DNA of 64,000 nt from an uncultured Psychrobacter sp. (GTDB lineage: Bacteria; Pseudomonadota; Gammaproteobacteria; Pseudomonadales; Moraxellaceae): positions 1 to 64,000 of the forward strand of contig CANLDW010000001.1 in the NCBI GenBank assembly GCA_947489525.1, in the 5' to 3' direction. Position numbers and translations under genes: made by a program. Each line of letters opens with the position of its first letter. Within the stretch, counting starts at the first letter, position 1. This document shows, piece after piece, positions 7,637-16,773 of the stretch. The notes under the pieces are model-generated. The model worked only from the letters and a program-made list of their open reading frames with translations, ran no database searches and was not told the DNA's origin.

Positions 7637-10600
7637 ATGCCAAGCTCATTGAACATTACCAAAGATCGTATCGATAACATTAGTGATATTGCAATTAACT
7701 ATGTACAAAAGGACAAATCTTTATTCGATCATTTTATTCATAGTTACTACCAACCTTTGCACCGTGAAGTGGCTGAATCCATTAATGATCACGATCTTGC
7801 TGGCATGGCGCTACATCACTTTACATTATTAAAAGCTTATGACGGTAGCAAACCGCAGCTCGCAATTTTGAATCCACTGCCAGAGGAGCAGCATTTTCAT
7901 AGCTCACACACGGTGATCCAAATTGTGGCATACGATCGACCGTTTTTGGTAGATACTATATTGATGAGTCTTGAAGCACAGGGTATCGATGTACATCGTA
8001 CTTATAATATTATTGTCAGCACCCAGCGCGATAACGACGGTAATATTCAGCACATCGAAGGCGCTCATGAAAGCGCGACCAACCACCTATCCTTAATCCA
8101 CTGTGAGATTGATTATCAAGACGCAAGTGAGCTGACTGCATTACAACAGATGTTGTTAGAAAAAATAGACACGCTAGACATTATCGTTGGCGATTGGAAA
8201 CAGATGCGTGAACAGCTCGCCGACATAAAAAACGAGCTGGCAACGAAGCCCTTACCTGAGGTGTTTTATTCACAGCAGGAGATCGACGCGTTTTTAGAAT
8301 GGATATTAGATGAACACTTTATCTTTTTGGGCTACCGCGAGTATCGCGTGGAGGGCAGTCAAGCCATCGATGTCAATAGCGAAGCGCACGTCGATCTGGA
8401 CTTGTTTGCTGTGGGCAATAGCGGACTGGGTCTGCTGCGCGGGGCCAGCGAAGATACGCTGTCAGAGAGCTTTAGTAAGCTGCCGCAAGTTCTCAAGCAG
8501 CTCTTAGCAGAACCTCGTGTGCTTATGCTCTCAAAATCAAGCCGTGTCTCTCCTGTACATCGACCTGTATACATGGACTTTTTAGGCATTCACAAATTCG
8601 ATGATAATGGCAATCTAATTGGCGAACATCGCTTTATTGGTCTGCTGACATCACAAGCCTATCAGCTTACTGTGCAGCAAATACCCTTGTTGCGTGAAAA
8701 AGCCAATAAGATTATGGCGATGGCTGAGCTGCCAAAGGATGGGCACGCGTATCACAAGATGATGCACGTGATTAACACGCTGCCGCGCGATGATTTGTTT
8801 CAAGCCAGCGTAGAGGAGCTGTATCCGATCGTCTCAGGTATCACCCAGTTGCAGGATAAAAAAAGTCTGCGCCTATTTACCCGTATCGATCACTATCAGC
8901 GCTTTGTATCCTGTCTCGTCTATATTCCGCGTGATAAGTTCAACACCGAGCTGCGCATCAAAGTACAAAATGTATTAAAAGAAGCGTATGGTGGCACCTC
9001 ATCAGGCTTCACCACTGAATTTAATGAATCTGCCCATGCCCGTGTCCACGTCCACGTGCGTACCGTGCCCGGTCAAATCAATGAGGTAGAGGATTCGGTA
9101 CTGGAGGCGAAGCTAAGCGCTCTTATGCAGTCGTGGAGCGATCACTATCAAAAGACGCTATTGGACAATGTCGGTGAACAACAAGCCAACCATTTGACGC
9201 GGCAATTTTTAAATTATATTCCAGCCGCTTATCAAGAACGCTTTGATGCGCGCACTGCAGTTGAAGATACCAAACGCCTTGAAAGCTTAGATGATAAGCA
9301 GCCTATGATTTGGCATTTATACCAATCAACAGGTGACGCGAGCAATCAGCTGCATCTAAAGCTCTATGGTCGAGACCATCCGGTTATCTTATCCAAAGTG
9401 CTACCTGTACTTGAGAACTTTGGGGTATCAGTGATATCTGCGCAAACCTATGAGTTTGATCTGCCGGAGCGGTCGATATGGATGCAAGAGTATGAACTTA
9501 CCCTTGAGCGCGTCAATGCGGTCGATATCTCACTAGTGCGTGGGCAGTTTGAGGAGAGTTTAAAGCAGATATGGGCAGGTCTGGTTGAGAGTGATCCTTT
9601 AAACGAGCTAGTACTGACTACCAAACTCGATACTTACGGTGTTGTCGTGCTGCGTGCTTTATCACGCTATATGCTACAAGCCCGCGCACCGTTTTCTAGT
9701 AGCTATATCCAGCAAACAGTCGTCAAAAACAGCGATATCAGTGTGGCGTTATGTGATCTATTCGACGCGCGCTTTAACCCGAATAATAAGTCAAAAGCTA
9801 CTGCCAAAGAAAACGAGGAGACGCGCGAGGATACAATAACCAAGATTGAAGAGCAAATTACTGCAGCACTTGCAAAGGTTGACAGTCTGGATGAAGATCG
9901 CATTCTGCGCTGGTACTTGGATCTGATCAATGCCATGGTGCGTACTAACTTCTATCAAACAGATAGTGAGGGCGAGCGTAAGGATAGACTGTCCTTTAAA
10001 TTCTTGGCCGCAGACATTCCTAACTTGCCTAAGCCTAAGCCGATGTTTGAGATCTTTGTGTACTCACCGAGAGTAGAGGCAGTGCATTTGCGCGGCGGTA
10101 AAGTTGCTCGCGGCGGTTTGCGTTGGTCGGATCGTATGGAAGACTTTCGTACCGAAGTGCTGGGACTGGTCAAAGCACAAATGGTCAAAAACGCCGTCAT
10201 CGTACCGGTCGGCTCCAAAGGTGGGTTTATCGTCAAGACCAAAACCATGGCGGATGGTCGTGATGCGTTTCAAGCCGAAGGTATCGCCTGCTACCAGACC
10301 TTTTTGCGCGGTATGCTTGATATCACCGACAATATTGTCGATGGAGAGATCGTCGCGCCCGCCAATACCGTGCGTCACGATGACAATGACCCTTATCTAG
10401 TGGTTGCCGCCGATAAAGGTACGGCAAGCTTCTCTGATATTGCAAATAGCTTAGCAAGCGAGTACAACTTTTGGCTCGATGATGCTTTTGCCTCTGGTGG
10501 TTCGGTAGGTTATGACCACAAAGCTATGGGTATTACTGCACGCGGCGGCTGGGAATCGGTCAAGCGTCACTTTCGTATGCGCGGCATGGACATCCAAAAC

Positions 10601-12499
10601 CGTGATGATTTCACAGTCGTGGGTATCGGTGATATGAGCGGCGATGTGTTTGGTAACGGTATGCTGCAATCTAAGCACATTAAGTTGGTTGCTGCTTTTA
10701 ACCATTTACATATTTTTATCGATCCAAACCCTGATCCAAAAACCTCATACGCAGAGCGTGAGCGCTTATTTAATATGCCACGCTCAACTTGGGATGATTA
10801 TGACAAAGACTTAATCAGTCAGGGCGGCGGCGTGTTTGCACGTACGGATAAAACCATTGCCATTAGTGAGGAGATGAAAGCGCTGTTTGATATCAGAGAA
10901 GATAGCTTGGCACCCAATGAGCTGATCAGCGCATTACTAAAGTCACCTGTCGATCTCATCTGGAACGGCGGTATCGGTACGTATGTTAAGAGCGAAAATG
11001 AGAGTCATGCTGACGTTGGCGACCGCGCCAATGATGCTGTTCGGGTCAATGGTGGTGATTTGCGTGCAGCTGTCGTCGGTGAGGGCGGCAATTTAGGCTT
11101 TACCCAACAAGGGCGTATTGAGTACGCACAGACGGGCGGGCGCATCTATACCGATGCGATCGACAACTCAGGCGGGGTCAACTGCTCGGATCATGAAGTG
11201 AATATCAAAATCTTGCTCGGCAAAGTTGTCGAGCAGGGCGATATGACGCTTAAGCAGCGTAACGAGCTACTTGAGAGTATGACGGATACTGTCGCTCAGT
11301 TGGTACTGCGTCAGAACTATCTACAGCCGCAAGCGATTGAGCTCAGTCATATCCGTGCCAGCAGTAATCTAAGTGATCATCAGCGTTTTATTGAATTACT
11401 TGAGTCTGAGGGCCGTCTGGATCGCGCAATTGAGTACTTGCCTGCCAATGAGGAGATCAATCGCCGTCAAAAGTCAGATGAAGGATTGACTAATCCTGAG
11501 CTGGCAGTCATGCTCGCTTATGGCAAAATGTGGGTCTATGATAACTTGCTATTATCTGATCTGCCCGATGATGCCTACTTTATGGATGAGCTGCGCAAAT
11601 ACTTCCCAGATGAGCTAGCGGATCGCTTCTTTAATGAGATGACTGAGCACCGTCTCCATCGCGAGATCATTAGTACTTATTTGACTAATAGCGTGGTCAA
11701 CCGCTTAGGTATCGAAGCGCTGTTTAGATTGTATGAAGAAACAGGGCAGCCTTTGGCAACGATTATCCGTGCTTATGCTATCGTGCGCGATGTTTTTCGA
11801 GTCACTATCGCATGGCAACTGCTCGAATCCTTGGATAATGAGGTAGACGCTGAGCTATTATTAAAGCTTGAGCTGCGTCTGCGTGATGCGTTGGAGCGCG
11901 GGGTCATCTGGTTTATCAATGCCTTTGGGCAAGAGTTGCCCGTTGCAGATATGGTGAGCCGTTTCGATCAAAGCGTTGAGAAACTGACTAAAGCTGGCGG
12001 ATTTATCGAACATCAGTTCAGTGATGATTTAGCAAAAGATACCACCAAGCTTATCGATAAGGGGCTAGACGATAAAGCTGCAACACAGTTTGCTATGCTG
12101 CCATATCACGTTGATGCACTCGATGCGGCGCTATTAGCCGAACAGTACGAGCGCTCCGTTGATGAGATAGCAACTCTGTACTTTGAGGCTTATCGAGTGT
12201 TGCAGCTCGATTGGATGATGGATCATATTGCAAACTTACCGCAGCAGGACTACTGGGATCGTCGTGCCCGCCATGCACTTGTCAGCGAGCTACTGCGCAG
12301 CTTAAGAGCCTTGATGGATACGGTACTCAGCCAAGATAATCCAAAGCAAGCCTTTAATGCGTGGCAAGCTCGTCATGAACAGCAGCTCGATGCCATTACA
12401 GCAGAGATGCAAAAACTCACTAACGATGATGATAGTACTATTAGCCTCTCTACGTTATCAGTATTGATGAGTGAGTTAAGTGGCATTGTGACCAAATAA
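7637..12499 (+). CDS. NAD-dependent glutamate dehydrogenase, large (about 180 kDa) class
   Basis: 1620 residues, the length of the large NAD-specific glutamate dehydrogenases found in Pseudomonas, Streptomyces and Psychrobacter, which oxidatively deaminate glutamate to 2-oxoglutarate and ammonia. The first ~700 residues are the family-specific regulatory part with ACT-like segments (VQIVAYDRPFLVDTI near residue 95; KLYGRDHPVILSKVLPVLEN near 575). The catalytic domain lies at about 815-1260, with LRGGKVARGGLRWSDRMEDF, PVGSKGGFIVK and VVGEGGNLGFTQQGRIEYA visible. The C-terminal ~350 residues are helical. It is a single gene with its own terminator, divergent from purD. Allosteric control by amino acids is known in the class but cannot be read here. 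Some annotations call this gene gdhB or gdh2. Confidence 0.95.
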   Translation: MPSSLNITKDRIDNISDIAINYVQKDKSLFDHFIHSYYQPLHREVAESINDHDLAGMALHHFTLLKAYDGSKPQLAILNPLPEEQHFHSSHTVIQIVAYDRPFLVDTILMSLEAQGIDVHRTYNIIVSTQRDNDGNIQHIEGAHESATNHLSLIHCEIDYQDASELTALQQMLLEKIDTLDIIVGDWKQMREQLADIKNELATKPLPEVFYSQQEIDAFLEWILDEHFIFLGYREYRVEGSQAIDVNSEAHVDLDLFAVGNSGLGLLRGASEDTLSESFSKLPQVLKQLLAEPRVLMLSKSSRVSPVHRPVYMDFLGIHKFDDNGNLIGEHRFIGLLTSQAYQLTVQQIPLLREKANKIMAMAELPKDGHAYHKMMHVINTLPRDDLFQASVEELYPIVSGITQLQDKKSLRLFTRIDHYQRFVSCLVYIPRDKFNTELRIKVQNVLKEAYGGTSSGFTTEFNESAHARVHVHVRTVPGQINEVEDSVLEAKLSALMQSWSDHYQKTLLDNVGEQQANHLTRQFLNYIPAAYQERFDARTAVEDTKRLESLDDKQPMIWHLYQSTGDASNQLHLKLYGRDHPVILSKVLPVLENFGVSVISAQTYEFDLPERSIWMQEYELTLERVNAVDISLVRGQFEESLKQIWAGLVESDPLNELVLTTKLDTYGVVVLRALSRYMLQARAPFSSSYIQQTVVKNSDISVALCDLFDARFNPNNKSKATAKENEETREDTITKIEEQITAALAKVDSLDEDRILRWYLDLINAMVRTNFYQTDSEGERKDRLSFKFLAADIPNLPKPKPMFEIFVYSPRVEAVHLRGGKVARGGLRWSDRMEDFRTEVLGLVKAQMVKNAVIVPVGSKGGFIVKTKTMADGRDAFQAEGIACYQTFLRGMLDITDNIVDGEIVAPANTVRHDDNDPYLVVAADKGTASFSDIANSLASEYNFWLDDAFASGGSVGYDHKAMGITARGGWESVKRHFRMRGMDIQNRDDFTVVGIGDMSGDVFGNGMLQSKHIKLVAAFNHLHIFIDPNPDPKTSYAERERLFNMPRSTWDDYDKDLISQGGGVFARTDKTIAISEEMKALFDIREDSLAPNELISALLKSPVDLIWNGGIGTYVKSENESHADVGDRANDAVRVNGGDLRAAVVGEGGNLGFTQQGRIEYAQTGGRIYTDAIDNSGGVNCSDHEVNIKILLGKVVEQGDMTLKQRNELLESMTDTVAQLVLRQNYLQPQAIELSHIRASSNLSDHQRFIELLESEGRLDRAIEYLPANEEINRRQKSDEGLTNPELAVMLAYGKMWVYDNLLLSDLPDDAYFMDELRKYFPDELADRFFNEMTEHRLHREIISTYLTNSVVNRLGIEALFRLYEETGQPLATIIRAYAIVRDVFRVTIAWQLLESLDNEVDAELLLKLELRLRDALERGVIWFINAFGQELPVADMVSRFDQSVEKLTKAGGFIEHQFSDDLAKDTTKLIDKGLDDKAATQFAMLPYHVDALDAALLAEQYERSVDEIATLYFEAYRVLQLDWMMDHIANLPQQDYWDRRARHALVSELLRSLRALMDTVLSQDNPKQAFNAWQARHEQQLDAITAEMQKLTNDDDSTISLSTLSVLMSELSGIVTK

Positions 12500-12544
12500 T
12501 TCACTATAAGTGACTCATAAAAAATTTTATTTTAAAGAAACAAG

Positions 12545-12578
12545 AAGCCACCCCTCATCAATTAGCGGTGGCTTTTTT
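12545..12578 (+). terminator. NAD-GDH terminator
   Basis: AAGCCACC and GGTGGCTT arms around a 14-nt loop, followed by a T-run, 45 bp after the stop codon. The sbcC gene converges from the other side. Confidence 0.85.
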
Positions 12579-12638
12579 ATTCCGTCTTTATTAATTGAGT
12601 CTTTATTCAAGGATTAGAGGACTTTTCAATAAACTATG

Positions 12639-15600
12639 TTAGCTCGCAATCTTATAACAGCCTTGACCTGTAATTTCACTAAAACCGCCTGAGAGCTTTT
12701 TGACTTGAATTTGCGTCAAAATACGCTCTTTTAGCGCTTGCACATGCGAGATGACGCCAATGAGTTTGCCTTCTTGTTGCAGACTCGTTAGCGTATCAAG
12801 CGCAATATCTAACGACTCCTCGTCAAGCGTCCCAAAGCCTTCATCCAAAAATAGTGAATCGACGCGAATATTTTGGCTGGCCATTTGCGAGAGTCCGAGT
12901 GCTAAGGCCAGACTGATAATAAAGCCTTCGCCACCCGATAAGTTTTTGGTGCTACGAATCTCGCCGCCTTGGTAGTTGTCTATAACGTTAAGCTCCAGCG
13001 CATTATTATCATCACGAATAAGCAGATAGCGATCACTCATTTTATGCAATTGGGTATTGGCATGGCTGACCATAATGTCAAAGGTGAGACCTTGCGCGAA
13101 GGTGCGATACTTTTTGCCACTACTTGAGCCTATGAGGTCATTAAGCTGCTGCCACACTTGCAGTTTGTCTTTTTGAGCATTGATAGCGTCAAGCTGCGCC
13201 AGCTGGTTTTGTTTTTTATGCTCATTATCTTTGAGCTGTTGACTGATTGCGCCGATAGTTTCGATTAGGCTATTAAGCTCATTTTGCGCTTGCTGTTGGC
13301 GGGTAACAAGCGTTTCTTTATCATCAGGAGTTAAGGGCTTGGCTTGCTTATTATCAAGCGCTTGCTTGGTTTGCGTGAGTAGCGACTGTGCTTGCTTTAA
13401 TGCGTACTCTATATTTTGCTGGTGCTGATTGAGAGCGTTACGCTCATCAATAGATAACCGCGCAGCGACAAAATCTACCTCATCGGTAAAGTTGGATGCG
13501 GCAAGTACTGATTTAAATGTACTTTCTTGCTCGTCAAGGGTAGTCGCTGCGGTTATCAGCTGGTCATAAAGCTTTTGCTGTTTTTCCGTTAATTGTGTCA
13601 ACGTGTGCTCAGCATTGTCCAATTGCCTTTGCGCTACTATTTGCTTGGCTTTAGCTTGTTCAGCAAGGTTACGCAATCTCGATTCTTCATCATCAGGATT
13701 ATTATCTGCAAAAATAGCTTGCCTGTCTGCTTTTAATTGCGCAAGAATTTTGGTTTTATCAGCGATCCATTGAACAAGATTATTAAGCTCGACTTCTTCT
13801 TGATCTAGCTGTGCTTGCTTGGTGTCGATTTGCGTGTTTAGGCTACTAAGTGTCGTTAGTAGATGTTGCTGCTGCTCTTTATTAGCAATAAAGCGTTTTT
13901 TGAGCTGCAACAATGCGCCGCGCTGCTGTCGCAGAACTTCAATGTAAGTCTCAAAATCAGCTTCAGCAAGCAGGTTTTGCTCACCAATGCTATCTATTAG
14001 AGGCTGCAGTAACCGTACAGCGCTTGGGTCTACTGTTGACTCAAGCTTGTCGTTCAAATACTTATTTAACAAAGACAATAGGGTGTCACTAAGGGCTTTT
14101 AACTCCAAAAAGTGCGCACTAATCTTTTTATCAATACCCTCTATTTGTAGTGTATTAAGCTTAATATCATTCTCAACCTCACTCATACTACTTGTCAGCG
14201 TGTACTGCTGCTGTTCAAAGGTTTCGATGGTTTTACTTATTGTAGCTAGCTCATCGCTCAACGTTTCGTAGCGTGTTACGGTGTTTTTGATGTCTGCTTT
14301 ATGTTTGGCAAGCTTATCTTTGACGCTACTGAGCGCTAGTAGCGCGTCTTTTATAACGTCAAAGTCAGCATTATCTGTATCCATTAGCTGGTTTAAATGA
14401 TTGAGGTCGCTCGCTATCTTGGCTATTGGATCGATGATTGCAGCTATCAGTGTAGAAGCGGTAGAATCGGTTGTATCCAAAAGAGGTTTCATTATGTCGT
14501 TTATAGTAGTCGTTAATGCTTTTGCCTGACTCTGTAGTGATTGTAATTGGTGTTGCTGCTGCTCAAGATTATTTCGTTTGGTCGCCTGCTGGATACGCAG
14601 CTGCGCTAATCTTGACTCTACATCCTCAATAGTCGTATCCAGCTCAGCTATTTGTCGCTGAATGTGCGCCACTTCGGTGTCTGACTCTAAATGCGGATGC
14701 TTGTTGTCATTGTTGCTATTATTAGCATAAGGGTGCTCAAGTGCGCCGCAAAGCGGGCAGGGCTGACCGTCTTTTAACTCATTGATGTAGTCTTTTAATG
14801 TAGCGACTTTACGTAGTAGATTTAGCTGCGTTTGCTTGTCTTGGCGTTTATCTTTTTTCTCTGTCAGCACCGATTCATTATCAGTAATGGCAGTAGCAAG
14901 CGTGATAAGCTCGGTATTGATAAGGGGTAGCTTGTCTTTTACAGTACTGATTTGATCGCTTAACGCTGCAAGCTGCTTTATCTCAAAGCTCGCGTGTTCA
15001 ACTTGGCTATTGATATTGTCGATCTGCTCTTGCTCTTCACGCATCTTTGTCACAGACTGCATTTGTTGTAACGCCGCTTGCTGCTGCTGTAGCTCAGAGA
15101 GTTGTTCGCGCGTGCTTGTAATAGCCACTTCATCTACTGCCTGCTGCTTACGCAATTGCTTGAGGTGTGCGTGCTGCTGCTTCATTTGAGTTTGATGAGT
15201 CAGTTTGTCATTTTTTAAGATAGCATTGTCTTGCAATAGCGTTTTTAAGCGGCTACCACTAGTATCAAAATTAGCAATATCGGTATCAATATCGCTCAGC
15301 CCGCGCGCATTATCTAGATAGTCTGCGATACCCGTCAGCTGGTCTTGATGCTCTGCGGCGCGTTGCCTATGACCCTCTATTTCTTGGTTCAAGCGCTGAA
15401 TATGGGCTGATAGAGTGTTTCTCCTTTGCCTGCTATCCTCTAAAACGTGTGTTTGCTGATTGATATCACTATCGAGCTTGCGGGCTTGAGCGATTTTGGG
15501 CAGGGCAGTTTGCAGCTCCTCATTAGCATCTTGCGCACGCTCATTTGCTGCTTTTAAATGGGTATTCGCTTGTTCTAGGCGTTTTTGCTGCTCAGGTAAT

Positions 15601-16574
15601 TGCTGGCCTGTCGCTTGGCTCTCATTTTGCAAACGCTTAACGGTGTCACGATTATAGCGAAGCTGGCTATATTGGCTGTCTATCTCCAGCGCTTTATTGG
15701 CAGCGACGAGACGTTTGGCATCAGGGATAAAGTCTTGCTGCGCTTGCTTGGCGTTCTCCAGCTCATGCTCATAAGTGCTAAGCTTATCCTTTAACTCTGT
15801 AACGCTATCGAGCCATTTAATTTGCTCGCTTAAACTATGGATAAGTTGCTGTTGCTCATTTTGGTCGCTTTGATGCGCTTTTAAAGTCGCTTTAAGCTCA
15901 TCTTCTTTATCGCTATCCAATAACGTCAAGCCATCTAAGCCATATTGTAATTTACTCAGAACCTCTTCTTCGGTGCGTTTTTTATCAAAAACCTGTGCTG
16001 AGATAGTGGCGTAAATGTCGGTGCCTGTTATTTTTTCCAAAATATCCGCGCGCGCGTCAGCTTTGGCCTTTAAAAAAGCGGAGAAACTACCTTGCGCGAG
16101 TAAAATAGAGCGGGTGAACTGCTGAAAATCCATATGGGTGAGTTCAACGATTTTATCTTTAGTGCGTGATAGTTTGCTTTCTAAGATCTCATCTTCTTTT
16201 GAGGCGTCCGTAAGGTTTATCTTAGCGATTTCGTGGGTAGCATCTTGCAAGTTGCCATCGGACTTACCATAAGCACGGCGCTGACCCCAGCGGCAGCGAT
16301 AGTGAACACCGTTTAAATCAACGACCACTTCAGCAAAACATTCTGCCGTTTGCCGTGTCATCACTTCATTGCTGGTTTTGCTGATGCTATTAATTCTAGG
16401 GGTTTCGCCATATAAGGCTAAGCATACGGCATCCAAAATCGTGGTCTTGCCAGCGCCCGTTTGACCCGTAATGGCAAAAATACCCTCGTTAATAAAGGCG
16501 GGGTCGGCAAAGTCGATATGCCATTCGCCTTTTAAAGAGTTGAGGTTTTTAAGTCGGAGTTCTATTAGGCGCAT
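12639..16574 (-). CDS. sbcC: SbcCD nuclease subunit C (SMC-like ATPase)
   Basis: 1311 residues. The Walker A motif GQTGAGKTT lies at residues 37-45 in an RLIELRLKNLNSLKGE context. Long heptad-rich, Gln-rich coiled coils flank a zinc-hook CPLCG near residue 604. The C-terminal ATPase half has the signature NLSGGEGF near 1212 and Walker B SLFLDEGFGTLD near 1240. With SbcD it forms the Mre11/Rad50-type complex that opens DNA hairpins and trims protein-blocked ends. It is larger than E. coli SbcC (1048) because the coiled-coil arms are longer. It follows sbcD on the same strand, separated by about 200 bp that contain a palindromic element. Confidence 0.96.
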   Translation of the reverse strand: MRLIELRLKNLNSLKGEWHIDFADPAFINEGIFAITGQTGAGKTTILDAVCLALYGETPRINSISKTSNEVMTRQTAECFAEVVVDLNGVHYRCRWGQRRAYGKSDGNLQDATHEIAKINLTDASKEDEILESKLSRTKDKIVELTHMDFQQFTRSILLAQGSFSAFLKAKADARADILEKITGTDIYATISAQVFDKKRTEEEVLSKLQYGLDGLTLLDSDKEDELKATLKAHQSDQNEQQQLIHSLSEQIKWLDSVTELKDKLSTYEHELENAKQAQQDFIPDAKRLVAANKALEIDSQYSQLRYNRDTVKRLQNESQATGQQLPEQQKRLEQANTHLKAANERAQDANEELQTALPKIAQARKLDSDINQQTHVLEDSRQRRNTLSAHIQRLNQEIEGHRQRAAEHQDQLTGIADYLDNARGLSDIDTDIANFDTSGSRLKTLLQDNAILKNDKLTHQTQMKQQHAHLKQLRKQQAVDEVAITSTREQLSELQQQQAALQQMQSVTKMREEQEQIDNINSQVEHASFEIKQLAALSDQISTVKDKLPLINTELITLATAITDNESVLTEKKDKRQDKQTQLNLLRKVATLKDYINELKDGQPCPLCGALEHPYANNSNNDNKHPHLESDTEVAHIQRQIAELDTTIEDVESRLAQLRIQQATKRNNLEQQQHQLQSLQSQAKALTTTINDIMKPLLDTTDSTASTLIAAIIDPIAKIASDLNHLNQLMDTDNADFDVIKDALLALSSVKDKLAKHKADIKNTVTRYETLSDELATISKTIETFEQQQYTLTSSMSEVENDIKLNTLQIEGIDKKISAHFLELKALSDTLLSLLNKYLNDKLESTVDPSAVRLLQPLIDSIGEQNLLAEADFETYIEVLRQQRGALLQLKKRFIANKEQQQHLLTTLSSLNTQIDTKQAQLDQEEVELNNLVQWIADKTKILAQLKADRQAIFADNNPDDEESRLRNLAEQAKAKQIVAQRQLDNAEHTLTQLTEKQQKLYDQLITAATTLDEQESTFKSVLAASNFTDEVDFVAARLSIDERNALNQHQQNIEYALKQAQSLLTQTKQALDNKQAKPLTPDDKETLVTRQQQAQNELNSLIETIGAISQQLKDNEHKKQNQLAQLDAINAQKDKLQVWQQLNDLIGSSSGKKYRTFAQGLTFDIMVSHANTQLHKMSDRYLLIRDDNNALELNVIDNYQGGEIRSTKNLSGGEGFIISLALALGLSQMASQNIRVDSLFLDEGFGTLDEESLDIALDTLTSLQQEGKLIGVISHVQALKERILTQIQVKKLSGGFSEITGQGCYKIAS

Positions 16575-16646
16575 GGTTTGGTCTTTATGATTTTAGATTT
16601 AAAAAGGAGGTTATGTTTTCTGTTGTATTTTCTAACGATAAAGTCA

Positions 16647-16721
16647 GTGTGCCTGCAATAATTTTTACTTGCGTGCTGTGCCTACGCAGACAGAGGCTGC
16701 GCAAACTTATTGCAGGCACAC
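16647..16721. repeat. palindromic intergenic element, copy A
   Basis: Perfect 15-bp terminal arms (16647-16661 GTGTGCCTGCAATAA and 16707-16721, its reverse complement) enclose a 45-bp core. Read on the minus strand, the core contains TTTGCGCAGCCTCTG, then a short variable loop, then GCACAGCACGCAAG. The same core, with one mismatch in these two blocks, recurs at 57410-57489 with unrelated arms that are again mutually complementary. Located in the sbcD-sbcC gap. Confidence 0.85.
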
Positions 16722-16773
16722 TTATCAAAGATGTGTTAGTTATTTTTCAATAATAAAGTAAGGTTTTCCAAAA

